From contig SVHT01000004.1 in the NCBI GenBank assembly GCA_015055615.1, positions 127,308 to 191,307 of the forward strand: a stretch of DNA of 64,000 nucleotides, read 5' to 3'. The notes beneath the pieces are model-generated. The model made no database searches. It was given only the letters and a program-made list of their open reading frames with translations, and was not told the DNA's origin. Positions 1 through 8,458 of the stretch are shown piece by piece; position 1 is the stretch's first letter, and each line of letters begins with the position of its first letter. Both the position numbers and the translations under genes were made by a program. The DNA is from Clostridiales bacterium. Its GTDB lineage: Bacteria > Bacillota > Clostridia > Christensenellales > Borkfalkiaceae.

Positions 1-223
1 AGTTAAAACGAGCAAGATAATCTTGCAGCTAGCTTTACTATCTTTCCGTCCGTGTGTGTATACGTCCCACGTTCGTTTGGGGGCATAGTCGACCGTATTT
101 TACGAATACTCGGTCGAGTTAAAACGACGGAGATGCGAGCGATACGCGAAGCCGCGAAGGAGCGTACAAGTAGTACGTGACTGAGCGGCGACAAAGTAGC
201 GCGACGCAAATACGTTGTTTTTA
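1..223 (+). repeat. Intergenic repeat, copy 1 (modules A and B)
   Basis: Module A begins near base 11 with the palindrome GCAAGATAATCTTGC and ends about 125 with CTCGGTCGAGTTAAAAC. Module B follows and ends in GTTTTTA at 217-223. The same modules recur at 22538-22767 and 60435-60775. Module B ends pair as AAAACGACG (about 121-129) with CGTTGTTTT (about 213-221), and an inner hairpin spans 151-189. The final TTA is the argJ stop codon. The left end is cut by the window. I see no real gene here; the open frame across it is not conserved as protein between copies. Confidence 0.85.
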
Positions 224-1435
224 GGTACGATAGTCGCCGTTGATTTTTACATAATCATACGTCAAATCACAGCCCCAAGCCGTCGCTTTGCCGTCGCCGT
301 CGCCAAGCGCCACCAAAATTTCAATTTCGTTTTCGAGCAAGATTTCTTTGGCTTTTTCTTCGGAAAATTCGATACCCGCGCCGTCCTTGCACACGGAAAT
401 TTCCCCCTTTGCCGAACGGAACGCAACGTCCACTTTGTTGACGTCTACGTCCACGCCTGCATACCCGATGGCACACAACACGCGCCCCCAGTTTGCGTCC
501 GAGCCAAACATAGCCGCCTTGACAAGCGACGAGCAAATTACCGATTTTGCTACGATTTTTGCCGTTTGCTCGTCCTTTGCGCCCGTGACTTTGCACTCTA
601 AAAGCTTGGTTGCGCCCTCGCCGTCTGCCGCGATTTTTCTGCAAAGATAGGTCGTCGTTGCGCTAAGCGCCGCGCAGAAGTTATCAAACGCCTCGCCCTC
701 TTCGGTAATTTCCGCATTGCCCGCCATACCGTTTGCAAGCACCGAAACCATATCGTTGGTCGAGGTGTCGCCGTCCACGCTAATCATATTAAACGAATCT
801 TTTACGTCTGCGGAAAGGGCTTTTGCGAGCATAGCCGATGAAATGGCGCAGTCCGTCGTCACAAACACGAGCATCGTCGCCATGTTCGGATGAATCATAC
901 CGCTACCCTTGGCAATACCGCCGATACGGCAGGTTTTACCGCCTACCGTGAACTCGAACGCAATCTCTTTCTCCTTCGTGTCCGTCGTCATAATCCCTTC
1001 GCAAGCCAAATCGCTGTGTAAGCCAAGCCCCGAAACAAGGGCGGGAATTCCTTCTGCAATCGGCGTGATATCTAAGGGATGACCAATAACGCCCGTGGAC
1101 GCCACCACGACGTCCTTTGCATCAATTTTCAGTTCTTTTGCAAGCAAAGCGCAAGTTTGCTCGGCAATTTCAATACCGTTTGCGTTGCAGGTATTGGCGT
1201 TGCCGCTGTTGCAAATCACCGCGCGGGCTTTTCCGTCCGCGATATTGTTTTTCGTCACCGTCAAGGGCGCGCCTTTGACGAGGTTTTGCGTGTATACCGC
1301 CGCCGCGCTCGCCTGCGTTTCGCTGAAAATCAGCGACAAATCACGCTTGGTCTTGTTTTTACGGATTCCGCAATGCACACCGTTTGCCGTAAAGCCTTTT
1401 GCGGCGCACACGCCGCCTTGAATTTCTTTTAACAT
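221..1435 (-). CDS. argJ: Bifunctional ornithine acetyltransferase / N-acetylglutamate synthase
   Basis: ArgJ transfers the acetyl group of N-acetylornithine to glutamate, recycling it in arginine synthesis, and may also make N-acetylglutamate from acetyl-CoA. The 404-residue length is normal. The family self-cleavage site is visible in the HPNMATML stretch, where Thr is the nucleophile released on processing into alpha and beta chains. The carboxy end, with a Tyr-Val-Lys-Ile-Asn-Gly motif, is typical. It is the last of the minus-strand run argH-argC-argJ; argC ends 20 bases upstream of its start. argB and argD are not in the window and may lie beyond the left edge. The stop codon is the last three bases of the adjoining repeat. 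Confidence 0.95.
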   Translation of the reverse strand: MLKEIQGGVCAAKGFTANGVHCGIRKNKTKRDLSLIFSETQASAAAVYTQNLVKGAPLTVTKNNIADGKARAVICNSGNANTCNANGIEIAEQTCALLAKELKIDAKDVVVASTGVIGHPLDITPIAEGIPALVSGLGLHSDLACEGIMTTDTKEKEIAFEFTVGGKTCRIGGIAKGSGMIHPNMATMLVFVTTDCAISSAMLAKALSADVKDSFNMISVDGDTSTNDMVSVLANGMAGNAEITEEGEAFDNFCAALSATTTYLCRKIAADGEGATKLLECKVTGAKDEQTAKIVAKSVICSSLVKAAMFGSDANWGRVLCAIGYAGVDVDVNKVDVAFRSAKGEISVCKDGAGIEFSEEKAKEILLENEIEILVALGDGDGKATAWGCDLTYDYVKINGDYRT

Positions 1436-1455
1436 CTCTCTATCCTTTTACCTTT

Positions 1456-2382
1456 TTACAGTTCTAATCCTTTCGTTTTTTCTGCGCCGATTACCATGTT
1501 CATGCACTCAATCGCCGCGCCACTCGCGCCTTTGCCGAGGTTGTCATAGCACGCAATCAACAAAATCCGTTCTTCATTGCCCGCTACGGTCACCACCATG
1601 CCGTCCTTTTTAGAGAGCGCCGCGCCCGACACAAAACCGTTTTCGTCCGCGCTTTCCTTGTATTGCACGATTTCACCGACGTATTTTTCTGCGTACGCCT
1701 TTTTGACGTCGTCCACGCTACCTTTTAATTGCGAGGCGAACAAGGGCACGGTCACCGTCATACCGCTGTAAAAATCGGATACGATCGGGCAGAAAATCGG
1801 CGGGTTTTCCACGCCTGCAATCGCTTTCATTTCCTTCAAATGCTTGTGCTGTTGCGTGATACCGTATTGGCGGGGCGCGCCGAGCAGTTCGCTCCTTTCC
1901 TCGCTCTCGTAATCGGCAATCATCTTTTTACCGCCACCCGAATAGCCCGTAATCGAGTGACAAGTCAACAACGCGTCTTTGTCAAGCAATCCCTTTTCAA
2001 TCAGCGGATACACCAGCGCAATAAAACCGCTGGCATGGCAACCGGGCACGGCAATGCGCTTGCTTTTCAGCAATTTTTCCTCGTGCGCCTTGGAAAGCTC
2101 GGGAAAACCGTACGCCCAATCGGGCAAGGTACGGTGCGCCGTACTCGCGTCGATGACCACCGTATCGGGATTGTCCACAAGGGAAACGGATTCCCTTGCC
2201 GCATCGTCGGGCAAGCATAAAAACGCTACGTCCGCCTTGTTTAACATTTCCTTTCTTGCCGTCGGGTCCTTTCTCTTCTCCTCCGACAGCGTTATGATTT
2301 CCACGTCGTCGCGGGCAGACAAACGCTCGTAAATGCGAAGCCCCGTCGTGCCTGCGCTCCCGTCGATAAATACCTTTTTCAT
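1456..2382 (-). CDS. argC: N-acetyl-gamma-glutamyl-phosphate reductase (short type)
   Basis: It reduces N-acetylglutamyl phosphate to the semialdehyde with NADPH, the third step of arginine synthesis. At 308 residues it belongs to the shorter ArgC type rather than the usual form of about 345. The NADP-binding start (FIDGSAGTTGLRIYERL) and the catalytic Cys in AVPGCHASGF (near residue 114) are present, as is the loop TGYSGGGK. It sits 16 bases downstream of argH and 20 upstream of argJ, so the three are probably co-transcribed. Confidence 0.93.
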   Translation of the reverse strand: MKKVFIDGSAGTTGLRIYERLSARDDVEIITLSEEKRKDPTARKEMLNKADVAFLCLPDDAARESVSLVDNPDTVVIDASTAHRTLPDWAYGFPELSKAHEEKLLKSKRIAVPGCHASGFIALVYPLIEKGLLDKDALLTCHSITGYSGGGKKMIADYESEERSELLGAPRQYGITQQHKHLKEMKAIAGVENPPIFCPIVSDFYSGMTVTVPLFASQLKGSVDDVKKAYAEKYVGEIVQYKESADENGFVSGAALSKKDGMVVTVAGNEERILLIACYDNLGKGASGAAIECMNMVIGAEKTKGLEL

Positions 2383-2398
2383 ACTTCTTTCCTCTTAC

Positions 2399-3778
2399 TT
2401 ATTTCGCCAAAAAGGCGCGGACTTTTTCCACTTGTTTTTTCACCGAAGCGGGCGACGCGCCCCCCTCGCTAAGACGCTTATTCACGCAAGTTTCCAACGA
2501 GATTTCGCCGTACAAATCTTCCACGAACAGTTCGCTGTGTTTTTGATAATCGGCAAGGGGCAGAGTATCGAGCACGCAGTCCTTTTCGATACATTCCGCA
2601 ACAATCGTACCCACGATTTTGTACGCGCTACGGAACGGCATACCCTTTTTCACCAAATAATCGGCAAGGTCGGTGGCGTTGATAAAGCCCTTTTGCGCCG
2701 CGCGATAGGTGTTTTTGGGGAGCACTTTCATCGTTGCCACCATGGGCGTGAGTACTTCCAAACACATTTTCACGCTGTCTAGCGCATCGAAAATCGCCTC
2801 TTTGTCCTCTTGCATATCCTTGTTATACGCCAAGGGCAAGCCTTTGAGCGTGGTAAGTAGCGCCTGCAAATCCCCGTATACGCGCCCCGTCTTGCCACGG
2901 ATAAGCTCCGCCATATCGGGGTTTTTCTTTTGGGGCATAATCGACGAGCCCGTCGTGTAGCTATCGTCCAATTCGATAAACTTAAATTCCCAGCTCGACC
3001 ACAGAATAATTTCTCCGCTAAGGCGGGAAAGGTGCATCATCAAAACGGAAAACGCGCTGATAAGTTCCAAGCAAAAATCTCTGTCGGAAACACCGTCAAT
3101 ACTGTTCCAAGAGGGAGCGTCAAACCCAAGCGCCGCCGCCGTCTGCGCGCGGTCGATACCATAGGTAGTACCCGCCAAGGCGCAACTTCCCAAAGGACAT
3201 TCCTCGTTCATACGCGCCACGGCGTCTTGAATACGACCGATATCCCGACGGAGCATCATCGCGTACGCCAACAAATGGTGTCCAAAGGACACGGGTTGCG
3301 CGCGCTGTAAGTGCGTATACCCCGGCGCAATCGTTTCGGCGTTTTCTTCCGCTTGGTCGACAATCGCCGCAATCGCCTCTTTCACGAGGGCGACCACGAT
3401 TTCCGCTTCGTCGCGAAGATACAGACGGATATCCACCGCCACTTGGTCGTTACGGCTACGCGCCGTATGCAAACGCTTGCCCGCGTCGCCAATGCGTTTG
3501 GTCAATTCCCCTTCGATAAACATATGGATATCTTCCGCGCCGTTGTCAAAGGTGAGAACGCCGTTTTCAATATCCGCCTTAATCGCCGTCAAGCCGTCGA
3601 TAATCAACGTTAAATCTTCCGCCGATAAAATACCCACGCTGTTTAGCATTTTCGCGTGCGCAATCGAGCCCTTAATATCCTGCGCGTACATACGGCAATC
3701 GAAGGAAAGGGAAGAATTAAAATCGTCTGCTTTTTGATCGAGCGCCTTTAAAAAGCGCCCTGCCCACATTTTTTCCAT
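2399..3778 (-). CDS. argH: Argininosuccinate lyase
   Basis: It splits argininosuccinate into arginine and fumarate, the last step of arginine synthesis. I chose the ATG giving MEKMWAGRF, the usual ArgH start; the open frame runs 11 codons further to a GTG at 3811 but that extension overlaps a hairpin. The fumarase/aspartase signature GSSIMPQKKNPD is intact, as are the TARSRNDQ and HLQRAQP motifs. Length 459 is normal. argG lies 170 bases upstream, separated by a repeat and a hairpin, so expression may be tuned between the two genes. Confidence 0.96.
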   Translation of the reverse strand: MEKMWAGRFLKALDQKADDFNSSLSFDCRMYAQDIKGSIAHAKMLNSVGILSAEDLTLIIDGLTAIKADIENGVLTFDNGAEDIHMFIEGELTKRIGDAGKRLHTARSRNDQVAVDIRLYLRDEAEIVVALVKEAIAAIVDQAEENAETIAPGYTHLQRAQPVSFGHHLLAYAMMLRRDIGRIQDAVARMNEECPLGSCALAGTTYGIDRAQTAAALGFDAPSWNSIDGVSDRDFCLELISAFSVLMMHLSRLSGEIILWSSWEFKFIELDDSYTTGSSIMPQKKNPDMAELIRGKTGRVYGDLQALLTTLKGLPLAYNKDMQEDKEAIFDALDSVKMCLEVLTPMVATMKVLPKNTYRAAQKGFINATDLADYLVKKGMPFRSAYKIVGTIVAECIEKDCVLDTLPLADYQKHSELFVEDLYGEISLETCVNKRLSEGGASPASVKKQVEKVRAFLAK

Positions 3779-3797
3779 AGCTTTTAAAAACACGCTT

Positions 3798-3821
3798 TGC
3801 CTGCCGCGCACGCGACAGGCA
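3798..3821 (-). terminator. Hairpin between argG and argH
   Basis: TGCCTGCCGCG and CGCGACAGGCA pair with one mismatch across a very short loop. On the minus strand the stem is followed by AAGCGTGTTTTT. It could be a partial terminator between argG and argH; the T-run is broken, so this is not certain. Confidence 0.45.
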
Positions 3822-3860
3822 ATAGCTTTCCTTTTTTATAAAATAATTGACTGTATTGAA

Positions 3861-3951
3861 ACGGTGAAACTGCGAGCAGTTCAAGGCGCGGTGAGGGCGC
3901 GTACAGAGAAGTACGTAACCGAACCGCAACCAAGAAATGCGTCCGCTTTTA
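3861..3951 (+). repeat. Intergenic repeat, module B variant next to argG
   Basis: It shares TGCGAGCAGTTCAAGGCG and the following hairpin region with the copy at 22671-22767, but module A is absent. The hairpin at 3888-3927 has outer stem GCGGT/ACCGC, inner stem CGTAC/GTACG and loop AGAGAA. The last bases TTA (3949-3951) are the argG stop codon, as at the argJ and def copies. Confidence 0.75.
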
Positions 3952-5175
3952 CTTGTTATTCTTTTGGTTGACCTGCGCCTGCACCTTAATCGGCAAACCG
4001 AACAGTTCGATAAAGCCGGTTGCGTCTGCTTGGTTATATACGTGGTCTTCGCCAAAGGTTGCGATTTCTTCCGAATACAACGAATAATCGCTCCATGCGC
4101 CCGCCTTGATAATGTTGCCCTTGTAGAGTTTCAAGCGAGCTTTACCCGTTACGTTTTCTTGCGTTTTGTCTACGAACGCCGTCAACGCTTCGCGCAAAGG
4201 CGTGAACCATTGTCCGTTGTAAACGAGCTCTGCAAAGCAAACGGAAAGCTCCTGCTTTTTGTGCGCCGTGTATTTGTCAAGGCACAGCGTTTCCAAATAG
4301 CTGTGCGCCTTATACAAAATTTCACCGCCCGGGGTTTCGTATACGCCACGGCATTTCATACCAACCAAACGGTTTTCGACGATATCCAACAGCCCAATGC
4401 CGTTCGCCCCGCCCACTTTATTAAGAGCAAGGATAATGTCTTTCGCGCTCATCTTCTTGCCGTCGAGGGCTACGGGTTTACCCTTTTCAAATTCGATTTC
4501 TACGTAGGTAGGTTTATCGGGCGCCTGCAAGGGAGATACGCCCATTTCCAAAAAGCCTTCCTTTTCGTACTGCGGTTCGTTGCCCGCGTCTTCCAAATCC
4601 AAACCCTCGTGGCTAAGATGCCAAAGGTTTTTGTCCTTAGAATAGTTCGTTTCACGGTTAATCTTCAAAGGCACGTTGTGCGCTTCCGCATAATCGATTT
4701 CTTCCTCACGGGATTTAATCGACCACTCACGCCAAGGCGCGATAATCTTCATATCGGGCGCAAACGCCTTAATCGTCAGCTCAAAACGAACTTGGTCGTT
4801 CCCCTTACCCGTACAGCCGTGACAGATTGCGTCCGCCCCTTCCTTTTTCGCGATTTCCACGATACGCTTTGCAATAACGGGACGCGCGAACGAAGTACCC
4901 AAAAGGTATTCTTCGTATTTTGCCCCCGCCTGCATGGTGGGGATAACGTATTCGTCTACGAATTCGTCCGTCAAGTCTTCTACGTAGAGCTTGGACGCGC
5001 CCGTTTTAAGCGCCTTTTCTTCCAAACCGTCCAGCTCGTCCGCCTGCCCAACGTTACCGCTTACCGCAATAACTTCGCAGTTGTTGTAATTTTCTTTGAG
5101 CCAAGGAATAATAATCGAAGTGTCCAAACCGCCCGAATAGGCAAGCACTACTTTTTTGATGTCTTTTTTATCCAT
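3949..5175 (-). CDS. argG: Argininosuccinate synthase
   Basis: It joins citrulline and aspartate at the cost of ATP to AMP and PPi. The ATP pyrophosphatase loop AYSGGLDTS stands at residues 11-19, followed by the expected GTSFARP and [15 protein letters not shown] motifs. Start choice: MDKKDIKKV at 5175 follows AGGAG seven bases upstream; the frame stays open 32 codons further but crosses the promoter. Length 408 is normal. It has its own strong promoter with a possible ArgR operator and is followed by argH. Confidence 0.97.
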   Translation of the reverse strand: MDKKDIKKVVLAYSGGLDTSIIIPWLKENYNNCEVIAVSGNVGQADELDGLEEKALKTGASKLYVEDLTDEFVDEYVIPTMQAGAKYEEYLLGTSFARPVIAKRIVEIAKKEGADAICHGCTGKGNDQVRFELTIKAFAPDMKIIAPWREWSIKSREEEIDYAEAHNVPLKINRETNYSKDKNLWHLSHEGLDLEDAGNEPQYEKEGFLEMGVSPLQAPDKPTYVEIEFEKGKPVALDGKKMSAKDIILALNKVGGANGIGLLDIVENRLVGMKCRGVYETPGGEILYKAHSYLETLCLDKYTAHKKQELSVCFAELVYNGQWFTPLREALTAFVDKTQENVTGKARLKLYKGNIIKAGAWSDYSLYSEEIATFGEDHVYNQADATGFIELFGLPIKVQAQVNQKNNK

Positions 5176-5247
5176 AATCGTTCTCCTAAAAACTTTTATT
5201 TTTTTCTTTATTCTTGCAACGGAATTTCTTTTCTCGGTTATCGCCGT

Positions 5248-5302
5248 TGCATTTATATTCAATTTATGCACTCATTATACACCCAAAAAAACGCTTTGTC
5301 AA
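5248..5302 (-). promoter_or_regulatory. argG promoter with candidate ArgR box
   Basis: Minus strand: -35 TTGACA at 5297-5302, 17-bp spacer, -10 TATAAT at 5274-5279. An interrupted palindrome TGCAT-N13-ATGCA fills 5248-5270, spanning about -3 to +20 of the predicted start. A related TGCATAAATGTA lies at 5364-5375 and shares the nine bases TGCATAAAT. Placement and AT-rich form suit an ArgR operator, but the match to the classical ARG box is partial. Confidence 0.75.
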
Positions 5303-5393
5303 ACGGTTTTTATGCTTTATTTCATAAAATATTCGTATATTTTCCGAAGATTTTTGAATATATTGCATAAATGTATAAAATAGTGAATATCCT

Positions 5394-7802
5394 TTACTTT
5401 TTGTATAAAGTTTCCGCGAGGCGCACCGCCGCCATACCGTCCTTGCCGTAACCGTCTGCGCCGATTTTGCTTGCGTATTCCGCGCTGAGCACCGCGCCCC
5501 CGACGATAATTTTTACCCACGGGGTTTTTTCACGGAGCAATTTGACGGTTTCCTCCATAGAGGGCAAGGTCGTCGTCATCAGCGCGGACAAGCCCACCAA
5601 GGGCGCGCCCGTTTCCGCTACGCAAGCCACCACCTTTTCAGGAGGAACGTCACGGCCGAGGTCCACCACGTCAAAACCGTAATTTTCAAGGAGCGTCCCG
5701 ACGATATTTTTGCCGATATCATGGATATCCCCTTTCACCGTCGCCAGCACGACTTTACATTTTTTCGCGCTCTCGCCGCCGTTTGCCAGCATATACGCCT
5801 TGATTTTTTCAAACGCCCCTTTCGCCGCTTCCGCGCTCATGAGCAGTTGCGGTAAAAAGGTCCGCTTTTCCTCGTAATTTTTTCCCACTTCGTCCAGAGC
5901 GGGCACAATCTCGCCGTTTACGATTTCCAAAGCGGGCATGCTCTGCAACAACCGCGCGCACTCGTCCGTAGCCTCCGTTTTCAAACCGCGTATAATCGCC
6001 CGTTGCAAGGGAGATTTTTCGTCCGTCTGCACCGAACTCGTCACCGTTGCCGTCGCCGTAGGCGTAGACACGCTGGCAGGCAAGATTTCGGTTGCAAAGC
6101 GGATATATTCCTCGTAATTCTCGTCTTTGCCGTGCAGAGCGTTAAACGCGTAATAGGTCTTTAACATCTCCACGGAATTGGGGTTGATAATCGCCGCCGA
6201 CAAACCGTTTTCGAGGGCAAGCGCAAAGAACGCCGCGTTTATCGTTTCGCGCGAGGGCAACCCAAAGGACACGTTGGACACGCCGAGGGAAGTTTTCCAA
6301 CCCTTTTCCTTTAACCGCGCCAAGGCTTGCAAAGTGGTTTTTGCTCCGTCCTTATCGGCGCTGATTGCCATTGCCAGCGGGTCGATAACGATATCCTTTT
6401 CCGCTATGCCGTAGGTTTTTGCCGTCGCCACGATTTTTTCCGCAATCGCCACGCGCCCGTCCGCCGTTTCGGGAATCCCGTTTTCGTCCAAGGTCAGCGC
6501 AATCACGACGCCACCGTATTTTTTGACCAACGGAAATACCGTCGCCATACTCTCCGCCTTTCCGTTGACGGAATTGACAAGGGGCTTACCGTTATAAAGG
6601 CGCATTGCGCGCTCCATCGCTACGCTATCCGAAGTATCGATTTGCAAAGGCAGGTCGATGACCGCCTGCAACTGCTCGATATAGCGGGGCAATTCTTCCT
6701 TTTCGTCTATCTCGGGCGAGCCGACGTTGACGTCCAAAATATGCGCGCCCTTTTCCTGTTGCGCGATACCTTCCGCCAAAATATACGCCGTATCCTTTTC
6801 CTTTAACGCTTGCTTAAAACGTTTTTTGCCCGTGGGATTGATGCGCTCCCCAATCAATAGGGGCTTGTCAAAATCTACTGCGCGCGTATACGAGGACACG
6901 CAAGTAATTTCCTTTTTTGTAATCGGCAGAGCCGACAGAGCTTTCGTCGCCGTCACCGTCCCTTCGATATAGCTCGGCGTTGTTCCGCAACAACCGCCGA
7001 CAAGGCGCGCGCCCATTTTCACGAACTCCGCCATGTATTGGGCGAACTCTTTTTCGTCGATATCATAACGGATTTGATCGCCGTCTACGATTGGCAAGCC
7101 CGCGTTGGGCTTTACCAAAACGGGTACGCTTGCGCGCGCGAGTAATTCTTGCACCACGCCTTGCATTTGCTTTGGACCGACCGAGCAGTTGACGCCGACA
7201 GCGTCCACGCCCAAGCCCTCCAACAACGCAACCATCGCCGAAGGGGTTGCGCCCGTCATCAGCTTTCCGTCCTCGCCGTACGCGCAAGACACGAAGATAG
7301 GGAGCGAGGTATTTTCCTTGACAGCCACTACCGCCGCTTTCGTTTCGTACGAATCGCCCATCGTCTCTATCAGCACGCAGTCCACGCCGTACTTTTCGCC
7401 CAATCTCGCCGTTTTCGCAAAGGTTTCCACCGCCTCTTCAAAGGCAAAATCGCCGTACGGTTTTAACAATTTCCCCGTCGGACCAATATCGAGCGCCACG
7501 AATTTTTCTTGCTTGCCTTGCGAAGTTTTCGCCGCTATCCGCGCGTTTTCCACCGCCGCTTTGACGATTTCGTCCAATTCCTTTTCGGTAAATTTCAAAA
7601 CGTTTGCGCCGAAGGTATTGGTCGCGACGATATTGCTCCCCGCGTTAAAATACGCGCGGTGAATACCTTGCACCGTCTCTGCATGCGTTACGTTCCACCG
7701 CTCGGGAAGTTCCCCCAAGGGCAGGCCCGCCGCTTGCAACAGCGTGCCCGTACCGCCGTCCAAATATACGGTATTTTGTTGTAAGAATTCTCTTACGTCC
7801 AT
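5394..7802 (-). CDS. metH: Cobalamin-dependent methionine synthase lacking the reactivation domain
   Basis: It moves the methyl group of methyltetrahydrofolate through cobalamin to homocysteine. Domains in order: homocysteine-binding barrel (about 1-300; zinc Cys in GVNCSVGP and GGCCGTTP), folate-binding barrel (about 310-570; GERINPTGKKRF, DVNVGSP), cobalamin cap (about 590-680) and B12-binding Rossmann domain with GDIHDIGKNIVG, whose His is the cobalt ligand. At 802 residues it stops where the SAM-dependent reactivation domain of full-length MetH would start. That domain is encoded by the gene 3 bases upstream, so the two presumably act as a complex. Confidence 0.95.
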   Translation of the reverse strand: MDVREFLQQNTVYLDGGTGTLLQAAGLPLGELPERWNVTHAETVQGIHRAYFNAGSNIVATNTFGANVLKFTEKELDEIVKAAVENARIAAKTSQGKQEKFVALDIGPTGKLLKPYGDFAFEEAVETFAKTARLGEKYGVDCVLIETMGDSYETKAAVVAVKENTSLPIFVSCAYGEDGKLMTGATPSAMVALLEGLGVDAVGVNCSVGPKQMQGVVQELLARASVPVLVKPNAGLPIVDGDQIRYDIDEKEFAQYMAEFVKMGARLVGGCCGTTPSYIEGTVTATKALSALPITKKEITCVSSYTRAVDFDKPLLIGERINPTGKKRFKQALKEKDTAYILAEGIAQQEKGAHILDVNVGSPEIDEKEELPRYIEQLQAVIDLPLQIDTSDSVAMERAMRLYNGKPLVNSVNGKAESMATVFPLVKKYGGVVIALTLDENGIPETADGRVAIAEKIVATAKTYGIAEKDIVIDPLAMAISADKDGAKTTLQALARLKEKGWKTSLGVSNVSFGLPSRETINAAFFALALENGLSAAIINPNSVEMLKTYYAFNALHGKDENYEEYIRFATEILPASVSTPTATATVTSSVQTDEKSPLQRAIIRGLKTEATDECARLLQSMPALEIVNGEIVPALDEVGKNYEEKRTFLPQLLMSAEAAKGAFEKIKAYMLANGGESAKKCKVVLATVKGDIHDIGKNIVGTLLENYGFDVVDLGRDVPPEKVVACVAETGAPLVGLSALMTTTLPSMEETVKLLREKTPWVKIIVGGAVLSAEYASKIGADGYGKDGMAAVRLAETLYKK

Positions 7803-7804
7803 CT

Positions 7805-8458
7805 TTAATCCTTTTTAAACGCGCAGTCTGCCTTACCGCAAAGCGCGCAATTTTTTTCTTCCTTGGTTTCGTTGCAAGGGGTGTTTTTCAACCCGAATAC
7901 CGCCGTTACCGATTTCGTCGGCGACATCAAATAACTGTCAAGTAGCGTTACGCCGATATGCTTTTCTGGCTGTAACAAAGCGAATATTTCCCTTTGCGCC
8001 GTCAACGGAAAATCTCCGTATCCGGGGCTAAACCGCCGTCCGCATACCCCGCCGTCTACTGAAAAGTCTTCGCAAAATCTATCGCACAACGCCTCGATAC
8101 GTTCCGCGCCGATTGCTTGAAAGAGCAGAGCCTTTGCCGTCGATACGCTTGCGTATCGGTTAACCAATCGGTCAATTTCAAGTCCCACCGTCGCCGCAAA
8201 CAGTACGATTTTTTCGCAATTTTCCGTCCACCCTTTCGCCGTTTCACTCGGCGGGAACAGCTCGAAAAACTCCGTTTTCGTCAGCTCTGCATAGCACACG
8301 CGATAGGTAAACGCGCGGTCGCACGCTTGCAAACACTCGCCTAAGAGCGCTTGCAACGTTTCGTCCCCGTCCCCTCTCACGCCCGCATAGCGCAAGATTT
8401 CTCGCCTATCATAATCGGGCAGAGCCGTATAGGTTTTTACCGATACCGCCTTACGCAT
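7805..8458 (-). CDS. Stand-alone methionine synthase activation domain protein
   Basis: This 217-residue protein matches the SAM-binding activation domain normally at the end of MetH. It carries the RFSPGYGDFPL motif and the SPTKSVTAVFGL motif of that domain, which binds S-adenosylmethionine and re-methylates oxidised cob(II)alamin. A Cys-rich tail CALCGKADCAFK follows; its role is not known and may be metal binding. The start overlaps the end of metF by 8 bases and its end lies 2 bases before the metH start, so the three are translationally coupled and the product most likely repairs the truncated MetH. Confidence 0.88.
   Translation of the reverse strand: MRKAVSVKTYTALPDYDRREILRYAGVRGDGDETLQALLGECLQACDRAFTYRVCYAELTKTEFFELFPPSETAKGWTENCEKIVLFAATVGLEIDRLVNRYASVSTAKALLFQAIGAERIEALCDRFCEDFSVDGGVCGRRFSPGYGDFPLTAQREIFALLQPEKHIGVTLLDSYLMSPTKSVTAVFGLKNTPCNETKEEKNCALCGKADCAFKKD

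Noticed and set aside
3-209. Minus-strand frame of 68 codons in the repeat, with related frames at 22498-22630 and 60400-60600.
   Set aside because: Most differences between copies change the amino acid or break the frame, and no ribosome-binding site fits; the conservation follows RNA/DNA structure, not protein.
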